DNA from: JBBQWR01 sp038210495
Lineage (GTDB): Bacteria > Planctomycetota > Planctomycetia > Pirellulales > DATAWG01
Assembly: GCA_038210495.1 (NCBI GenBank)
Contig: JBBQWR010000007.1
Span: 1 to 64,000 of the forward strand
Length of the DNA: 64,000 bases
Direction of reading: 5' to 3'
The notes under the pieces are model-generated. The model did not search any database, had not been told where the DNA came from, and was given only the letters and a program-made list of their open reading frames with translations. The position numbers and the translations under genes were made by a program. Shown here piece by piece: positions 24,005 to 34,184 of the stretch. Position 1 is the first letter of the stretch; each line of letters starts with the position of its first letter.

Positions 24005-25006
24005 TCACCGCCAACGGCCTTCGGTCGGGCTGCCCCACATATCGGAATTATGGCCTAACAATTGTTTCAACGGCTCAGTCACCGCATTGAGTTCCACGAT
24101 CGCGTCGCCATCCAAAATCAACGCACCCGCAGCGGCATTCTTGGCGACCTGCTCCGGGCTATGCGCTCCAGCGATCACCGCCGTGACTCCCGGTTGCTGC
24201 AAGCACCACGCCAGGGCCACCGCCGCCATCGGCTGTTCGATTCTACCCGCAATCGCACGGATGCGATCGATCGCCGCGAATGTTTCGCTCTCTGCGCCGG
24301 CGAAACCATGTCGCGAGCGGGGCCGCGTCGGGGCAAAGTGCCGGCTCCGTGTGCGACCCTCGGGTACTTCGTCGGCGGTGCGGAATTTTCCGGTGAGCAA
24401 GCCTTGGCAGAGCGGCGAGTAGCACAGCACGCCGATCTCGTGGCGCCGGCACAGTTCCAACTCGGAGAACTCGATACTGCGATACAGCAGATTGAAAGGC
24501 AGCTGATTCGATTCACAGCGCCCCGCCGCGAGCAGATCGCTCAAATCGAGCGGGCCATAATTGCTCACGCCGAAGACGCGGACCTTCCCGGCATCCGCGA
24601 GCCGGTCCATCTGACGTAGCACGTCGTCGACCGGCACGGCATGATTGGGCCAGTGAATTTGATATAGATCGACATAGTCGGTATTCAAGCGGCGCAGGCT
24701 GGCCTCGCACGCCGCCGCGACACCGCCACCGGCCAGATGGTCGGGATTGATCTTCGTGGCGACGATGTATTGCTCGCGCCGCCCCGCCAGCGCTTTACCG
24801 AGCAGCTCTTCCGATTGGCCGGCGCCGTAGGCCTCGGCCGTGTCGAAAAAGTTGATTCCCGCGTCGATCGCGGCTTCAATGGTTCGCAGGCAGTCCGCTT
24901 CTGTTTGGCCGCCCCAATTGATGTCGTCCTGCAAGATCATCTGCCAGCAGCCGAAGGCAATGCGGGAGACGCTGAGCGGACTGCGGCCGAGTGGAGCAAG
25001 TAGCAT
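24005..25006 (-). CDS. Aldo/keto reductase
   Basis: A 333-residue NADP(H)-dependent aldo/keto reductase with a (beta/alpha)8 barrel. The catalytic tetrad is visible: Asp and Tyr in NFFDTAEAYGAG, Lys in YIVATKINPDH and His in LYQIHWPNH. The family signature FGVSNYGPLDL and the NADP-binding C-terminal region (VALAWCLQQPGVTAVIAGA) are present. It resembles the YajO/general stress protein 69 branch; substrate unknown. The ATG is at 25006. It is the first gene of a minus-strand group with the AtuA-like and enoyl-CoA hydratase genes, separated from them by repeats. Confidence 0.92.
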   Translation of the reverse strand: MLLAPLGRSPLSVSRIAFGCWQMILQDDINWGGQTEADCLRTIEAAIDAGINFFDTAEAYGAGQSEELLGKALAGRREQYIVATKINPDHLAGGGVAAACEASLRRLNTDYVDLYQIHWPNHAVPVDDVLRQMDRLADAGKVRVFGVSNYGPLDLSDLLAAGRCESNQLPFNLLYRSIEFSELELCRRHEIGVLCYSPLCQGLLTGKFRTADEVPEGRTRSRHFAPTRPRSRHGFAGAESETFAAIDRIRAIAGRIEQPMAAVALAWCLQQPGVTAVIAGAHSPEQVAKNAAAGALILDGDAIVELNAVTEPLKQLLGHNSDMWGSPTEGRWR

Positions 25007-25008
25007 CG

Positions 25009-25029
25009 TGGCGGGTGGCGGGTGGCGAG
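25009..25029. repeat. Heptamer array TGGCGGG (3 units)
   Basis: Two TGGCGGG units and one TGGCGAG immediately upstream of the aldo/keto reductase start; same unit as at 627 and 58989. Confidence 0.65.
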
Positions 25030-25248
25030 ATTAAAAATTAGCCGCGTCTCTCACGACGCGCTCAACCGGATCGCAACATTCTGCGCGACGGTTACCGGCT
25101 TGTTACAATAATCGCAAACTTTTCACCGTGTCAAAGCGTCTAATATAGCAGCCGGGGATTATTGCGCGCCCGATCGCGGCGGGCGACCCGGCCAATGAAC
25201 TGGTAAATCAGCGCGGTCGCGGCTCATTTCACAATTTCGGAGCTAAAG

Positions 25249-28200
25249 ATGAAACGCATGTTCTCGGTAGCGGCGGCCGTTCTTTCGATCACCGTCGGCC
25301 TCGGCGTGACGTTGCGATTGGTCGGCGCAGACGCGAAAGAGGCTCCGGCTCCGCCCGAGACAAAAAAGCCGGCCGCGGCGGCCGACGGCGGCCTGTTCGC
25401 CGTGCCGCATGTGCCGACGAAAATCAGCGAACTGCTGGCGGATCACAAATACGCCGACGCGATTGCGGCCATCGATGCCGCTCGCAAAGACGCCAAAGCG
25501 AAAGATGCCCCCTGGGACTATCTGGCCTATCTCAAGGGCCGGGCCCTGCATCTGGATGGCCAGTACGACGCGGCCGTCAAGCAGTTCACCGCGATGGAAA
25601 AGGAATTTCCAGGCAGCCCCTGGGCTCGCCGCGCTCGATTCGGCAAAGCCGTGTCGCTGGCTCGCAAGGGTGATTTTCGCGCGGCCGAGCTCATCTACCG
25701 CACGGAGGTCGAGTATCTGCTCTCGTCGGCCCGCAAGCAGGAGATCGCCGACCTGTATCTGGAATTCGCCGACGCCTATTTCAAGCCGAAGGACGAAATC
25801 CAGCACAAGCCGGATTACCAAAAAGCGCTTGAGTTCTATCTGAAGGCCTTGGAGGTCGGCCCGCAGAACGATCGCCGGGCCGAGATCGAACTGCAGACGG
25901 CCCGCAGCTATCAATTGCTCAATCAACTGCCCGAGGCGGCTAAGCGATTTAGCCAGTTCATCAAGGACCATCCCGGCCTGCCGGCCGTGATCGAGGCCCG
26001 ATTCCGCTTGGGCGAGGTTCAGCTAGCGCAGAGCCAACAGCAAGAGGCTCGCCGCACTTGGCAAGATCTGCTTGCCGCGCATGCCGATTCGAAGTCCGAG
26101 CGAATTCCCGAGGCCGCATATCGCTTGGCGTTTACTTACAACCTACCGAATCCCCAGACCGATGAAGAACTCAGCCTCGGCATAAGCACGCTCGAATCGT
26201 TTATTAAAAATTATCCGGATCACAAGCTCGCGTCGCAGGCCCATCTGCTCATCGCCAATAGCTACATCGCCCGCGGCCGGTACGAAGACGCGGTCAAGTC
26301 GTTGATTCGGTTCCTGGCCGACAAGCGTTACGCCGATCGCGAGGAAGTGGCCGACGCCCGGAATCTGCTCGGCCGTTCGTACCAACTCCAGCGAAAGTTC
26401 ACCGCCGCGCTCGAGGCTTGGCGCGATTATCTGACCAAGCATCCCTCGCATCACGCTTGGAGCGACGTGCAGCGCGAGATCGTCAACACGGAATACCTGA
26501 TGGCCGACGACAAGGCCCAGGCGAAGCAATACGACGAAGCCCGCAAGCTGTGGAACGATTTTCTCGCCAAATATCCGCTCGATCCCCGCGATCCGCAGAT
26601 TCTTTATCTGTTCGGCTGGATGAACTACCAGCAGGAAAGATTTCCCGAGGCGAACAGCGACTGGCGTCGGCTGGCGTCAAAATATCCGGGCACTGAGCCG
26701 GCCCAGCGCGGCCAACTCATGATCGCCGCGACGCTCGAAGGCAAGCTCGGCAAGCTGGAAGAGGCGCTCCAGGAATACAAAAAGGTCCAGCCGGGCAATT
26801 GCCAAAATCTGGCCCAAATGGCCATCAACCGGCTCACGGCCAAGAGCATGGCGATCGTCACCGAGCGGGTATTTCGCAGCGACGAGACTCCCAAGATTAA
26901 GCTCACCAGCCGCAACATCGAGTCGGTCACCGTCCGGGCCTACAAGGTCGATCTTGAAACCTATTTCCGCAAGATGCACGTCGTCCAAGGGGTCGAGGGA
27001 CTCGACATCGCCCTGATCGATCCGGACAAAACGTTCGAATTCAAGATCCCCAAATACAATGAGTATCAGCAGGTCGAGAACGAGATCGAGCTACCGCTGT
27101 TCAAAGACATAGCCAAGGATGCGGCCAACGCCGACGCCAAAGACGCCGGCAAGCTGACGCCCTCTGGCGCCTGGGCCGTCACGGTGAGCAGCAAGACGCT
27201 CGAAGCCACAACGCTAGTATTGCAAAGTGACCTGGACCTGATCGTCAAAAGCTCGCGCGATGAGCTGTTCGTGTTCGCCGAAAACATGCGGACCGGAAAA
27301 CCCTGGCCGGGCGTAAAACTCTTACTCTCCAATGGCCAGCAGGTGTTTGGCGAAGTCGCCTGCGGCGCCGATGGCGTGCTCAAGCAGTCGTTCAAGGAGC
27401 TCAAGGGAGCCGGCGACGTGCGGGTCTTCGCGCTGGCCGACGGGGGCGTGGCGTCGAATGTCGTTAGTCTACAGGGGGTTGGCGTCGCTCAAGGGCTCGT
27501 CGACAAGGGTTACATCTACACCGATCGGCCCGCCTATCGAGCCGGGCAGATTGTGCATGTTCGCGGCATTCTGCGGCGGGCGGTGGACGACAACTACACG
27601 GTCGAAAAGGGGAAGAAGGAGACCGTCGAGGTCTACGATCCGCGCAGCCGGCTGATCTGGCAGGAAGAGACCAAGCTGTCGGACGTCGGGAGTCTGCACA
27701 TGTATTTTACGCTCCCGGCGACCAGTCCCGTGGGGCCGTATCGCGTGGTGGTCCACGATGACGAGGGGCACAGCCACGCGGGCGGGTTCACGGTGCACGA
27801 GTATCAGATCGACCCGGTGCGGCTGTCGGTCGATATCGATCGCCACGTGTTCTATCGGGGGGAAGAGATCGAAGGGACGATTCGGGCCGCGTTCTACTAC
27901 GGGGCGCCGCTCGCCGACCGCGAAGTGACCTATAAGCTGGCCGACGGCCGCGTGAATAGCGCCAAGACCGACGACAAGGGAGAGGTGCATTTCAAGCTGC
28001 CGACCCGCGACTTCCGCGAGACGCAGACGCTACCGCTGGTCGTCACGCTGGCCGAGCGGAATCTGACGACCGTGCAGAATTTCTTCCTGGCGACGCAAGG
28101 GTTCGCGATCAGCATGAGCACAGTCCGGCCGGTGTATGTGGCCGGCGAAACGTTCGAGGTGACGCTCAAGGCGATGGACGCGGAGAACAAGCCACTCGCT

Positions 28201-31200
28201 CAAAAACTCACGCTCAATGTGCTTGAGCGGACGGTCGTAGATGGCAAGGTCGGCGAGAAGCAGGTCGATACGTTTGAAGTGGCGACCGACGCCAAGGACG
28301 GAACGGCGCGTAAGACGCTCAAGCTCGAAAAGGGCGCCGAATATATCTTGCGAGCCGAAGGCATCGATCGGTTCAAGAACCCGGTGGTCGGCCAGTATCG
28401 GATCAAGATTTCCGATGAGAACGACAGCGTGCGGCTGCGCATCTTGGCCGATCGGCACACGTACAAAGTCGGTGACGCGGCCGACGTGCAACTGCACTGG
28501 CGCGAGAAGCCGGCCCTGGCGCTGGTCACGTTCCAAGGCGCGCGAGTGCTCGATTATCGGCTCGTGCAACTGGAGACCGGGGCGAACAAGCTGGCGATTC
28601 CCATGTCGGCCAAGCTCGCGCCGAATTTTGATCTCACGGTCGCGGTCATGACCGACGCCGGGCGACTGGAAAAGGGGCTAGGGGCAGGTGATGGGACTAG
28701 GGAGAAGAAGGCAGGCGGAAACGATGCAGTTAAGTTACCGGAGAGTCCGCTTAAGGTGGCGAAGGCGCCGGCGAAGCGATTTCATGAGGCTTCGAGTCCG
28801 TTCAGCGTCGAGCGGCAACTTACGCTGAAGCTTGAAACCAAGCGGAAGGAGGGGGCGAAGGGCGCCATTCGGCCGGGCGAAGAGGTGGAACTGGTCATCG
28901 TCGCCACCGATCCGCAAGGCAAGCCGGTCGCGGCCGAGGTCAGCCTTGGGATGGTCGAACAGGCGCTCTTGAATATGTTCCCGCCGAACGTGCCGGCGAT
29001 CGATGAATTTTTCAAAGGCGTGCCCCGGCAATCGGCGCTTCACACTTCGACCAGTGTCGTATTTGGCTATTTCCCCGCAACGCATCCGATCGATCGGCAT
29101 TTGCTTTCGGAGGTCCAGCGGCAAGAGATTGCGAAGGAGGAGGCGGAGAGCACGGCAGTGCGCACGCGCCTATTACTGCAGGCGCAACAACAGGCGGCGA
29201 ACCAATCCGATGCAACTCCCGCGCTCGTCATTCAAGAGGAAGCAGCAGAACAGTTGCTGGGCTCGGAACAGCCGAGAGCACAAGCCGGCGCTCTCTTTAC
29301 GGACGGAAGCACCGGGATTCAAGCCGGCGGGATCGCAGGCTCTGGCGGCCTTGGCAATGTTGACTTAGCTTTAGACGGGGTTCACGCCTATGGATGGACT
29401 GGCGACCAACATAACTCTGGCGAGGCGGCCGCCAATGAAGATCGAACTACCGCGGCCGTCGCTTACACGGATCAGGCGGCGATTCCCTTTCCGGTTAAGC
29501 CCGGAATTCAATATCCAACTCACGCTCAGGGGCGGACGTTGACGCGGGATCGCATGCGTTATAGTCAACTTCAAGTCGATCCAAGCGGCGGCGTCGGAGG
29601 CGGGGCTTCTGCCGGTGGATGGGCAGCAAATTCAAATAGGCCAGCAGCTTCGACGCCAATTGGCCGGACGCCTCAACTTGGGGCCGTCCCGCATATGAAT
29701 CGACTGTTCGACATGCCCCCGCAGCTTGGCCGAACGAGTGGCGAATTGGAATATGCGTTGAATGGCGGCGATTTGAGCGACAACTACGCCGTCGTTGCTC
29801 AAGACGGTAGCCAGCGGAATTGGTCGTTCGGCGCCAACTGGGCGCTTGGAGACGGCGGTCGCAAGGAATTGGCCGCCAAACGTGTCGCGGAATTGCAAAC
29901 GGCGATCGCCAATAAGGCGCTCGTCACGCCGCAGCGCGGGTTGGTCGAAACGGCTTATTGGAATCCGGCGATTGTCACCGACGACAAAGGCCGGGCGAGC
30001 GTCACGATCTCGATGCCCGATCAATCGACGGCCTGGAAGCTATCGGCCAAGGGAATCACGGCCGATACGCTGGCCGGCGAAGGGGAATTGGATCTGGTAG
30101 TGAAAAAGGACCTGTTCGGCGAATTGAAACTGCCGACGGCGTTCACCGACGGCGACGACGCCCAGATTCTCGCGACGATCCACAACGGCCTGTTGGACAA
30201 GGGTCAGATCGAGGTCACGCTCAAGACGACGATGGGCGGCAAGTCGACCGAGGAGAAAAAGACGATCGACGTCACGGCCACAGGGTTGTCCGAGTTGACG
30301 TTCCCGCTCGCCGTTCGCCGCCCGACCGCGGATGACAAGGCCGAGAAGAAGGTCGACGCCAAGAAAGAGGACAACCCGGCCGACGACAGCCAGGTGACGA
30401 TAGAGTTATCGGTCTCCTCGGGCGCCGAGCGCGACGTGGTTCGCCGCGTCGTGCCGATTCATCCTTACGGCATGTCGGTCTACGCGACGGCCGGCGGCGC
30501 CGCGTCCTCCGACACCACCGTGTGGGTCGAGGCGCCCAAGGACATGCCGCTGGCGGCCCCAAGCCTCCAGATTCTCGTCGGGCCGACGATTCAGCAGAGC
30601 CTCTTGGACGTGCTGTTTGGAACCGCGCCAACCTGTGAGATTGATGTGCTCCGGTCTGCCTCGGCGCTGGATTCGCCGGCCAGCGATCTGATGGCCGCGC
30701 TGGCTCTGCAAAAGCTGATCAATACGACCCGCGACGCTGGCAACCCGCAAGCCCGGTTGCTCGACGATCGGGTCCGCTCGGCAATCAGCCTGCTTGTCTC
30801 ATCGCAACTGGACGATGGCAGTTGGAGTTGGGGCGGCCAAGGCCTTCAAGCACAGGCCGCTCAAGGTCATCGCCTGGGGACGGCCCGCGTGATTTGGGCG
30901 CTTTCGCTGGCCAAATCGGCCGGCTACAAACTGCCCGGCGAGCAGTTCGAGAAGGGGCTGACGTTCCTGCAAAGCCAAATCGCGACCACTGCCGAGACCG
31001 ACTACGAAACCAAGGCCGTGCTCTTGCACGCCCTGGCCGCGGCGGGGCGCGGTGACTTCACGCTGGCCAATCGGCTGTATCGCAATCGCCCGGCGCTCAC
31101 GACCGCCGCGCTCGTGTATCTCTCGCTGGCGCTAGCGGAGATGGACCACCAGCCGATGGCCGAGGATCTTTTGAAACTGCTCGATCAGCGGAATTTGGAT

Positions 31201-33912
31201 GACGAAGACGCCACGGGCAAGCTCGGCTCGCTCGCTTGGAGCCGATCGTCGGCCGAGATTCGGTCTCTCTATGCGCTGGCGCTGGAACAAGTGCTGGCCG
31301 ATAGCCCCAAGCTCAAACTGCAAGTCGATTGGCTGATGACCCATCGCACGGGCCATCGCTGGTCGCCCGACAAAGCCACCGGGCCGGCCACGCTCGCGCT
31401 CGCCCGCTGGTTCGCCAAGACCCAGTTCGACGACGAGCATTACAAGCTGACCGTCACGGTCAACGACGTGGAAGTGAAGACGCTTGACATCGACAAGAAT
31501 TCGGGCGGTCTGGTCGTCGATGTGCCCGCCCACGCGCTAGTCGCCGGCAAGCAGCGGATTCACTTCGGGCTCATCGGCCGCGGCCGATATACGTTCCAAG
31601 CGATTCTGAGCGGCTTCGTGGATGCCGACAAACTGAAGGGCACGATGCAAGGAGTCGTCGTCAACCGGTACTATGAGCCGGCCCCGATCGAGCTCGACGG
31701 CAAGGAAATTCCTCGTGGATTCGGCGTCCTGCAAGGCTCGTACACGTCGTTCCGCAATCCGCTCACGCAACTGGCCGTCGGCAAGCGGGGACATGTCGAA
31801 CTCCAGATCGATCGCCCGTACGAACCGACGATGCGAGAAGAATACTGGGTCGTTACCGAGCCCCTGCCCAGCGGAGTAACCGTGATCGAAAACTCGATCA
31901 GCGGCAATTTCGAGCGGTTCGAGCTCGGCGCCGGCGCGATCACCTTCTATCTCCGGTCGTCGACGACATCGAGCCGGATTCACTTCGACGTCCACGGCTA
32001 TCTGCCGGGCCAATATCGCGCGGCGCCCACCGTGGTCCGCGACGCCTATCGGCTCGACAAGATGGTCGTGGCCGCCGCGACAAAACTGACCGTGCTGGCC
32101 CTCAACGCCAAGAGCGCCGACGCCTATCGCCTCACGCCGCAGGAATTGTATGAGCTGGGCAAGCGATACTTCGAGAAGGCGGATTACAAAGCGGCCGGAG
32201 AGCATCTCACCGAGCTAATGGCCAAGTGGAACATCCAGCCGGAGGTGTACAAGGAAACGGCCCGGATGCTCTTGGACATCCACTTGCAAACCGGCCCGCC
32301 GGCGCAGGTCGTGCATTACTTCGAGATCATCAAGGAGAAGTGGCCGGAGCTCGAATTCCCGTTCGAGAAAATCGTCAAGGTGGCGACCGCTTATCACGAG
32401 ATGGGCGAGTACGAGCGGAGCTACCTGGTCTTCCGCGCCACGGCCGAGAGCAGTTTTCTGCGCGAAGCGGCCGTCGGCGGGTTCTTGGAATCGCAGGGTG
32501 AATTTCTGCGGAGCATCGCGTTCATGAACCGGCTGCTGGCCGAATATCCCCCCGAGCCGTATGTGGTGGCGGCGACGTTCGCCCTCTCGCAGCGGGTCTA
32601 TGGCATGGCGCCCAAGGCGGCCGATGACCCAAAACTCCGCGAGAAGAAGATCAACAAGGTCGATCTGATCGGGCAGGCCGTCGCTATGCTCGATAATTTT
32701 CTGTCCGATTACCCCGACGACCCGGCCGCCGATCAGGCCTCGTTCTCGCTAGCCAATGCCCTGTTGGAACTTAAGTCGTACAAGGAAGTGATCGCCCGGG
32801 CGACCAAATTCGCCGCCCGGTATCCCAAGAGCGATTATCTCGATAGTTTCTGGTACATCGTGGCCTACGGTCATTTCGCCTTGGGGGAGCATGAGCAGGC
32901 CCTGACGATGGCCAAGAAGGTGGCCGAGGCCAAGCGGATCGATAAATTATCGGGCCGCGAGACCGAAAGCCCCAACAAATGGGAAGCGATCTACATCATG
33001 GGCCAGGTGTACCACAGCCTGGGGAAGGCGGCCGAGGCGATCGTCGAATATACGCGAGTCGCCGATCGGTTCGCCGACGCGAAGGAGGCCATCGCCTATT
33101 TCACGCGCAAGGAAATCACATTGCCCGAAGTGACGGTGATCCGCCCGGCTGACGCTGCCGAGGTGGAACTCAAATTCCGCAATGTCGCCACCGCCGACGT
33201 GAAACTGTACCGAATCGACCTGATGAAGTTCGGCCTGCTGAAGCGTAATCTGGCCGGGATCACGCAGATCAATCTGGCGGGGATTCGACCGTTCTTCGAG
33301 AGCAAGCTCGAGCTCGGCGATGGGAAGGATTTCCGCGACCGCACGCACAAGATCGCGCTGCCGATCAAGGAAGAAGGCGCCTATCTGATCGTCTGCCGCG
33401 GCGGCGATCTATATGCCAGCGGGCTGGTGCTGCTCAGCCCGCTGTCAGTCGAAGTGCAAGAAGACGCCTCGGCCGGGCAGGTGCGCGTCACGGTGAAGAA
33501 CGTGCTCAAGGACACCTACATCTCGGACGTCCAGGCCAAGGTGATCGGCAGCCGGAACGAGGACTTCGTGTCCGGCGAAACGGATCTCCGCGGCGTGTTC
33601 GTGGCCCAAGGGGTGCGCGGCGCGAGCACGGTGATCGCCCAAGCGGACAGCGGGCGTTATGCGTTCTTCCGCGGCAAGACCGAGCTTGGCCCACCGGAAC
33701 CGGCCGCATCGCCGCCGGCTCCGGCCAAGCAGTCCGAACAAACCGACAATCAGATGGAAAAGCCCCAGCAAGGCGAGAATCGCCGGGGCGACAATGGCCT
33801 GCTCGACAATCTGCAACGGGGCAACAACTCGTTGCAAGACTTCAACAACGACAAGCTGCAGAATTTCTATAAGCAGAACAAGAGTGGCGTGAAGGCGAAG
33901 GAGGCGTATTGA
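25249..33912 (+). CDS. Giant exported TPR / alpha-2-macroglobulin-like protein (2887 aa)
   Basis: It starts with a signal peptide (cleavage near VGA|DA, residue 27). TPR repeats fill about residues 55-535. An MG1-like domain follows (about 540-670) and an MG2 motif (YIYTDRPAYRAGQIVHVRG, about 754), then further MG/bait domains. A low-complexity Gln/Ala/Gly insertion covers about 1295-1485. The alpha-2-macroglobulin signature is near 1566 (NPAIVTDDKGRASVTI), followed by an alpha/alpha toroid (about 1790-2080) and a terminal MG domain. Then come a second TPR block (about 2295-2600), a second MG1/MG2-like pair (about 2615-2820) and a Gln/Asn-rich tail. The usual thioester CxEQ reads CEID at Cys1796, so the thioester probably cannot form. 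Typical bacterial homologues are 1500-2000 residues. No PBP1c-type neighbour is present. Probably a periplasmic or cell-surface anti-protease or scaffold. Confidence 0.88.
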   Translation: MKRMFSVAAAVLSITVGLGVTLRLVGADAKEAPAPPETKKPAAAADGGLFAVPHVPTKISELLADHKYADAIAAIDAARKDAKAKDAPWDYLAYLKGRALHLDGQYDAAVKQFTAMEKEFPGSPWARRARFGKAVSLARKGDFRAAELIYRTEVEYLLSSARKQEIADLYLEFADAYFKPKDEIQHKPDYQKALEFYLKALEVGPQNDRRAEIELQTARSYQLLNQLPEAAKRFSQFIKDHPGLPAVIEARFRLGEVQLAQSQQQEARRTWQDLLAAHADSKSERIPEAAYRLAFTYNLPNPQTDEELSLGISTLESFIKNYPDHKLASQAHLLIANSYIARGRYEDAVKSLIRFLADKRYADREEVADARNLLGRSYQLQRKFTAALEAWRDYLTKHPSHHAWSDVQREIVNTEYLMADDKAQAKQYDEARKLWNDFLAKYPLDPRDPQILYLFGWMNYQQERFPEANSDWRRLASKYPGTEPAQRGQLMIAATLEGKLGKLEEALQEYKKVQPGNCQNLAQMAINRLTAKSMAIVTERVFRSDETPKIKLTSRNIESVTVRAYKVDLETYFRKMHVVQGVEGLDIALIDPDKTFEFKIPKYNEYQQVENEIELPLFKDIAKDAANADAKDAGKLTPSGAWAVTVSSKTLEATTLVLQSDLDLIVKSSRDELFVFAENMRTGKPWPGVKLLLSNGQQVFGEVACGADGVLKQSFKELKGAGDVRVFALADGGVASNVVSLQGVGVAQGLVDKGYIYTDRPAYRAGQIVHVRGILRRAVDDNYTVEKGKKETVEVYDPRSRLIWQEETKLSDVGSLHMYFTLPATSPVGPYRVVVHDDEGHSHAGGFTVHEYQIDPVRLSVDIDRHVFYRGEEIEGTIRAAFYYGAPLADREVTYKLADGRVNSAKTDDKGEVHFKLPTRDFRETQTLPLVVTLAERNLTTVQNFFLATQGFAISMSTVRPVYVAGETFEVTLKAMDAENKPLAQKLTLNVLERTVVDGKVGEKQVDTFEVATDAKDGTARKTLKLEKGAEYILRAEGIDRFKNPVVGQYRIKISDENDSVRLRILADRHTYKVGDAADVQLHWREKPALALVTFQGARVLDYRLVQLETGANKLAIPMSAKLAPNFDLTVAVMTDAGRLEKGLGAGDGTREKKAGGNDAVKLPESPLKVAKAPAKRFHEASSPFSVERQLTLKLETKRKEGAKGAIRPGEEVELVIVATDPQGKPVAAEVSLGMVEQALLNMFPPNVPAIDEFFKGVPRQSALHTSTSVVFGYFPATHPIDRHLLSEVQRQEIAKEEAESTAVRTRLLLQAQQQAANQSDATPALVIQEEAAEQLLGSEQPRAQAGALFTDGSTGIQAGGIAGSGGLGNVDLALDGVHAYGWTGDQHNSGEAAANEDRTTAAVAYTDQAAIPFPVKPGIQYPTHAQGRTLTRDRMRYSQLQVDPSGGVGGGASAGGWAANSNRPAASTPIGRTPQLGAVPHMNRLFDMPPQLGRTSGELEYALNGGDLSDNYAVVAQDGSQRNWSFGANWALGDGGRKELAAKRVAELQTAIANKALVTPQRGLVETAYWNPAIVTDDKGRASVTISMPDQSTAWKLSAKGITADTLAGEGELDLVVKKDLFGELKLPTAFTDGDDAQILATIHNGLLDKGQIEVTLKTTMGGKSTEEKKTIDVTATGLSELTFPLAVRRPTADDKAEKKVDAKKEDNPADDSQVTIELSVSSGAERDVVRRVVPIHPYGMSVYATAGGAASSDTTVWVEAPKDMPLAAPSLQILVGPTIQQSLLDVLFGTAPTCEIDVLRSASALDSPASDLMAALALQKLINTTRDAGNPQARLLDDRVRSAISLLVSSQLDDGSWSWGGQGLQAQAAQGHRLGTARVIWALSLAKSAGYKLPGEQFEKGLTFLQSQIATTAETDYETKAVLLHALAAAGRGDFTLANRLYRNRPALTTAALVYLSLALAEMDHQPMAEDLLKLLDQRNLDDEDATGKLGSLAWSRSSAEIRSLYALALEQVLADSPKLKLQVDWLMTHRTGHRWSPDKATGPATLALARWFAKTQFDDEHYKLTVTVNDVEVKTLDIDKNSGGLVVDVPAHALVAGKQRIHFGLIGRGRYTFQAILSGFVDADKLKGTMQGVVVNRYYEPAPIELDGKEIPRGFGVLQGSYTSFRNPLTQLAVGKRGHVELQIDRPYEPTMREEYWVVTEPLPSGVTVIENSISGNFERFELGAGAITFYLRSSTTSSRIHFDVHGYLPGQYRAAPTVVRDAYRLDKMVVAAATKLTVLALNAKSADAYRLTPQELYELGKRYFEKADYKAAGEHLTELMAKWNIQPEVYKETARMLLDIHLQTGPPAQVVHYFEIIKEKWPELEFPFEKIVKVATAYHEMGEYERSYLVFRATAESSFLREAAVGGFLESQGEFLRSIAFMNRLLAEYPPEPYVVAATFALSQRVYGMAPKAADDPKLREKKINKVDLIGQAVAMLDNFLSDYPDDPAADQASFSLANALLELKSYKEVIARATKFAARYPKSDYLDSFWYIVAYGHFALGEHEQALTMAKKVAEAKRIDKLSGRETESPNKWEAIYIMGQVYHSLGKAAEAIVEYTRVADRFADAKEAIAYFTRKEITLPEVTVIRPADAAEVELKFRNVATADVKLYRIDLMKFGLLKRNLAGITQINLAGIRPFFESKLELGDGKDFRDRTHKIALPIKEEGAYLIVCRGGDLYASGLVLLSPLSVEVQEDASAGQVRVTVKNVLKDTYISDVQAKVIGSRNEDFVSGETDLRGVFVAQGVRGASTVIAQADSGRYAFFRGKTELGPPEPAASPPAPAKQSEQTDNQMEKPQQGENRRGDNGLLDNLQRGNNSLQDFNNDKLQNFYKQNKSGVKAKEAY

Positions 33913-34184
33913 CGAGGATTGTGGTAGGTTATTTCGCGTTTCAGGCGCAAGCGCGCGAGCTTACGCCCCGAAGGGGCAGCCACACGAAAGCCCAGGGCAA
34001 CGCCCTGGGCTGAGGCGCCTCCACCAGTGCAAAGCCCTGAAGGGGGCGAAACAATTGTCGCGGTTGTGACGCCCTGTCAGGGCTTAAACGCACGTCGTTT
34101 TTCAACCCAGGGCGTTGCCCTGGCTGATTTGTTGCGCCCCGTTGGGGCTCCGGACTTCTCGAATCGGAGCGCTGGCGTCTAGCC
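33913..34184. repeat. Chain of family C hairpins
   Basis: Between the giant gene and truB lie consecutive palindromes: GCCCCGAAGGGGC (33965-33977), GCCCAGGGCAACGCCCTGGG (33990-34009), GCCCTGTCAGGGC (34071-34083), CCCAGGGCGTTGCCCTGG (34106-34123) and CGCCCCGTTGGGGC (34135-34148). The two genes are convergent, so the cluster may stop transcription from both sides. The last two words recur at 7065-7101. Confidence 0.75.
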
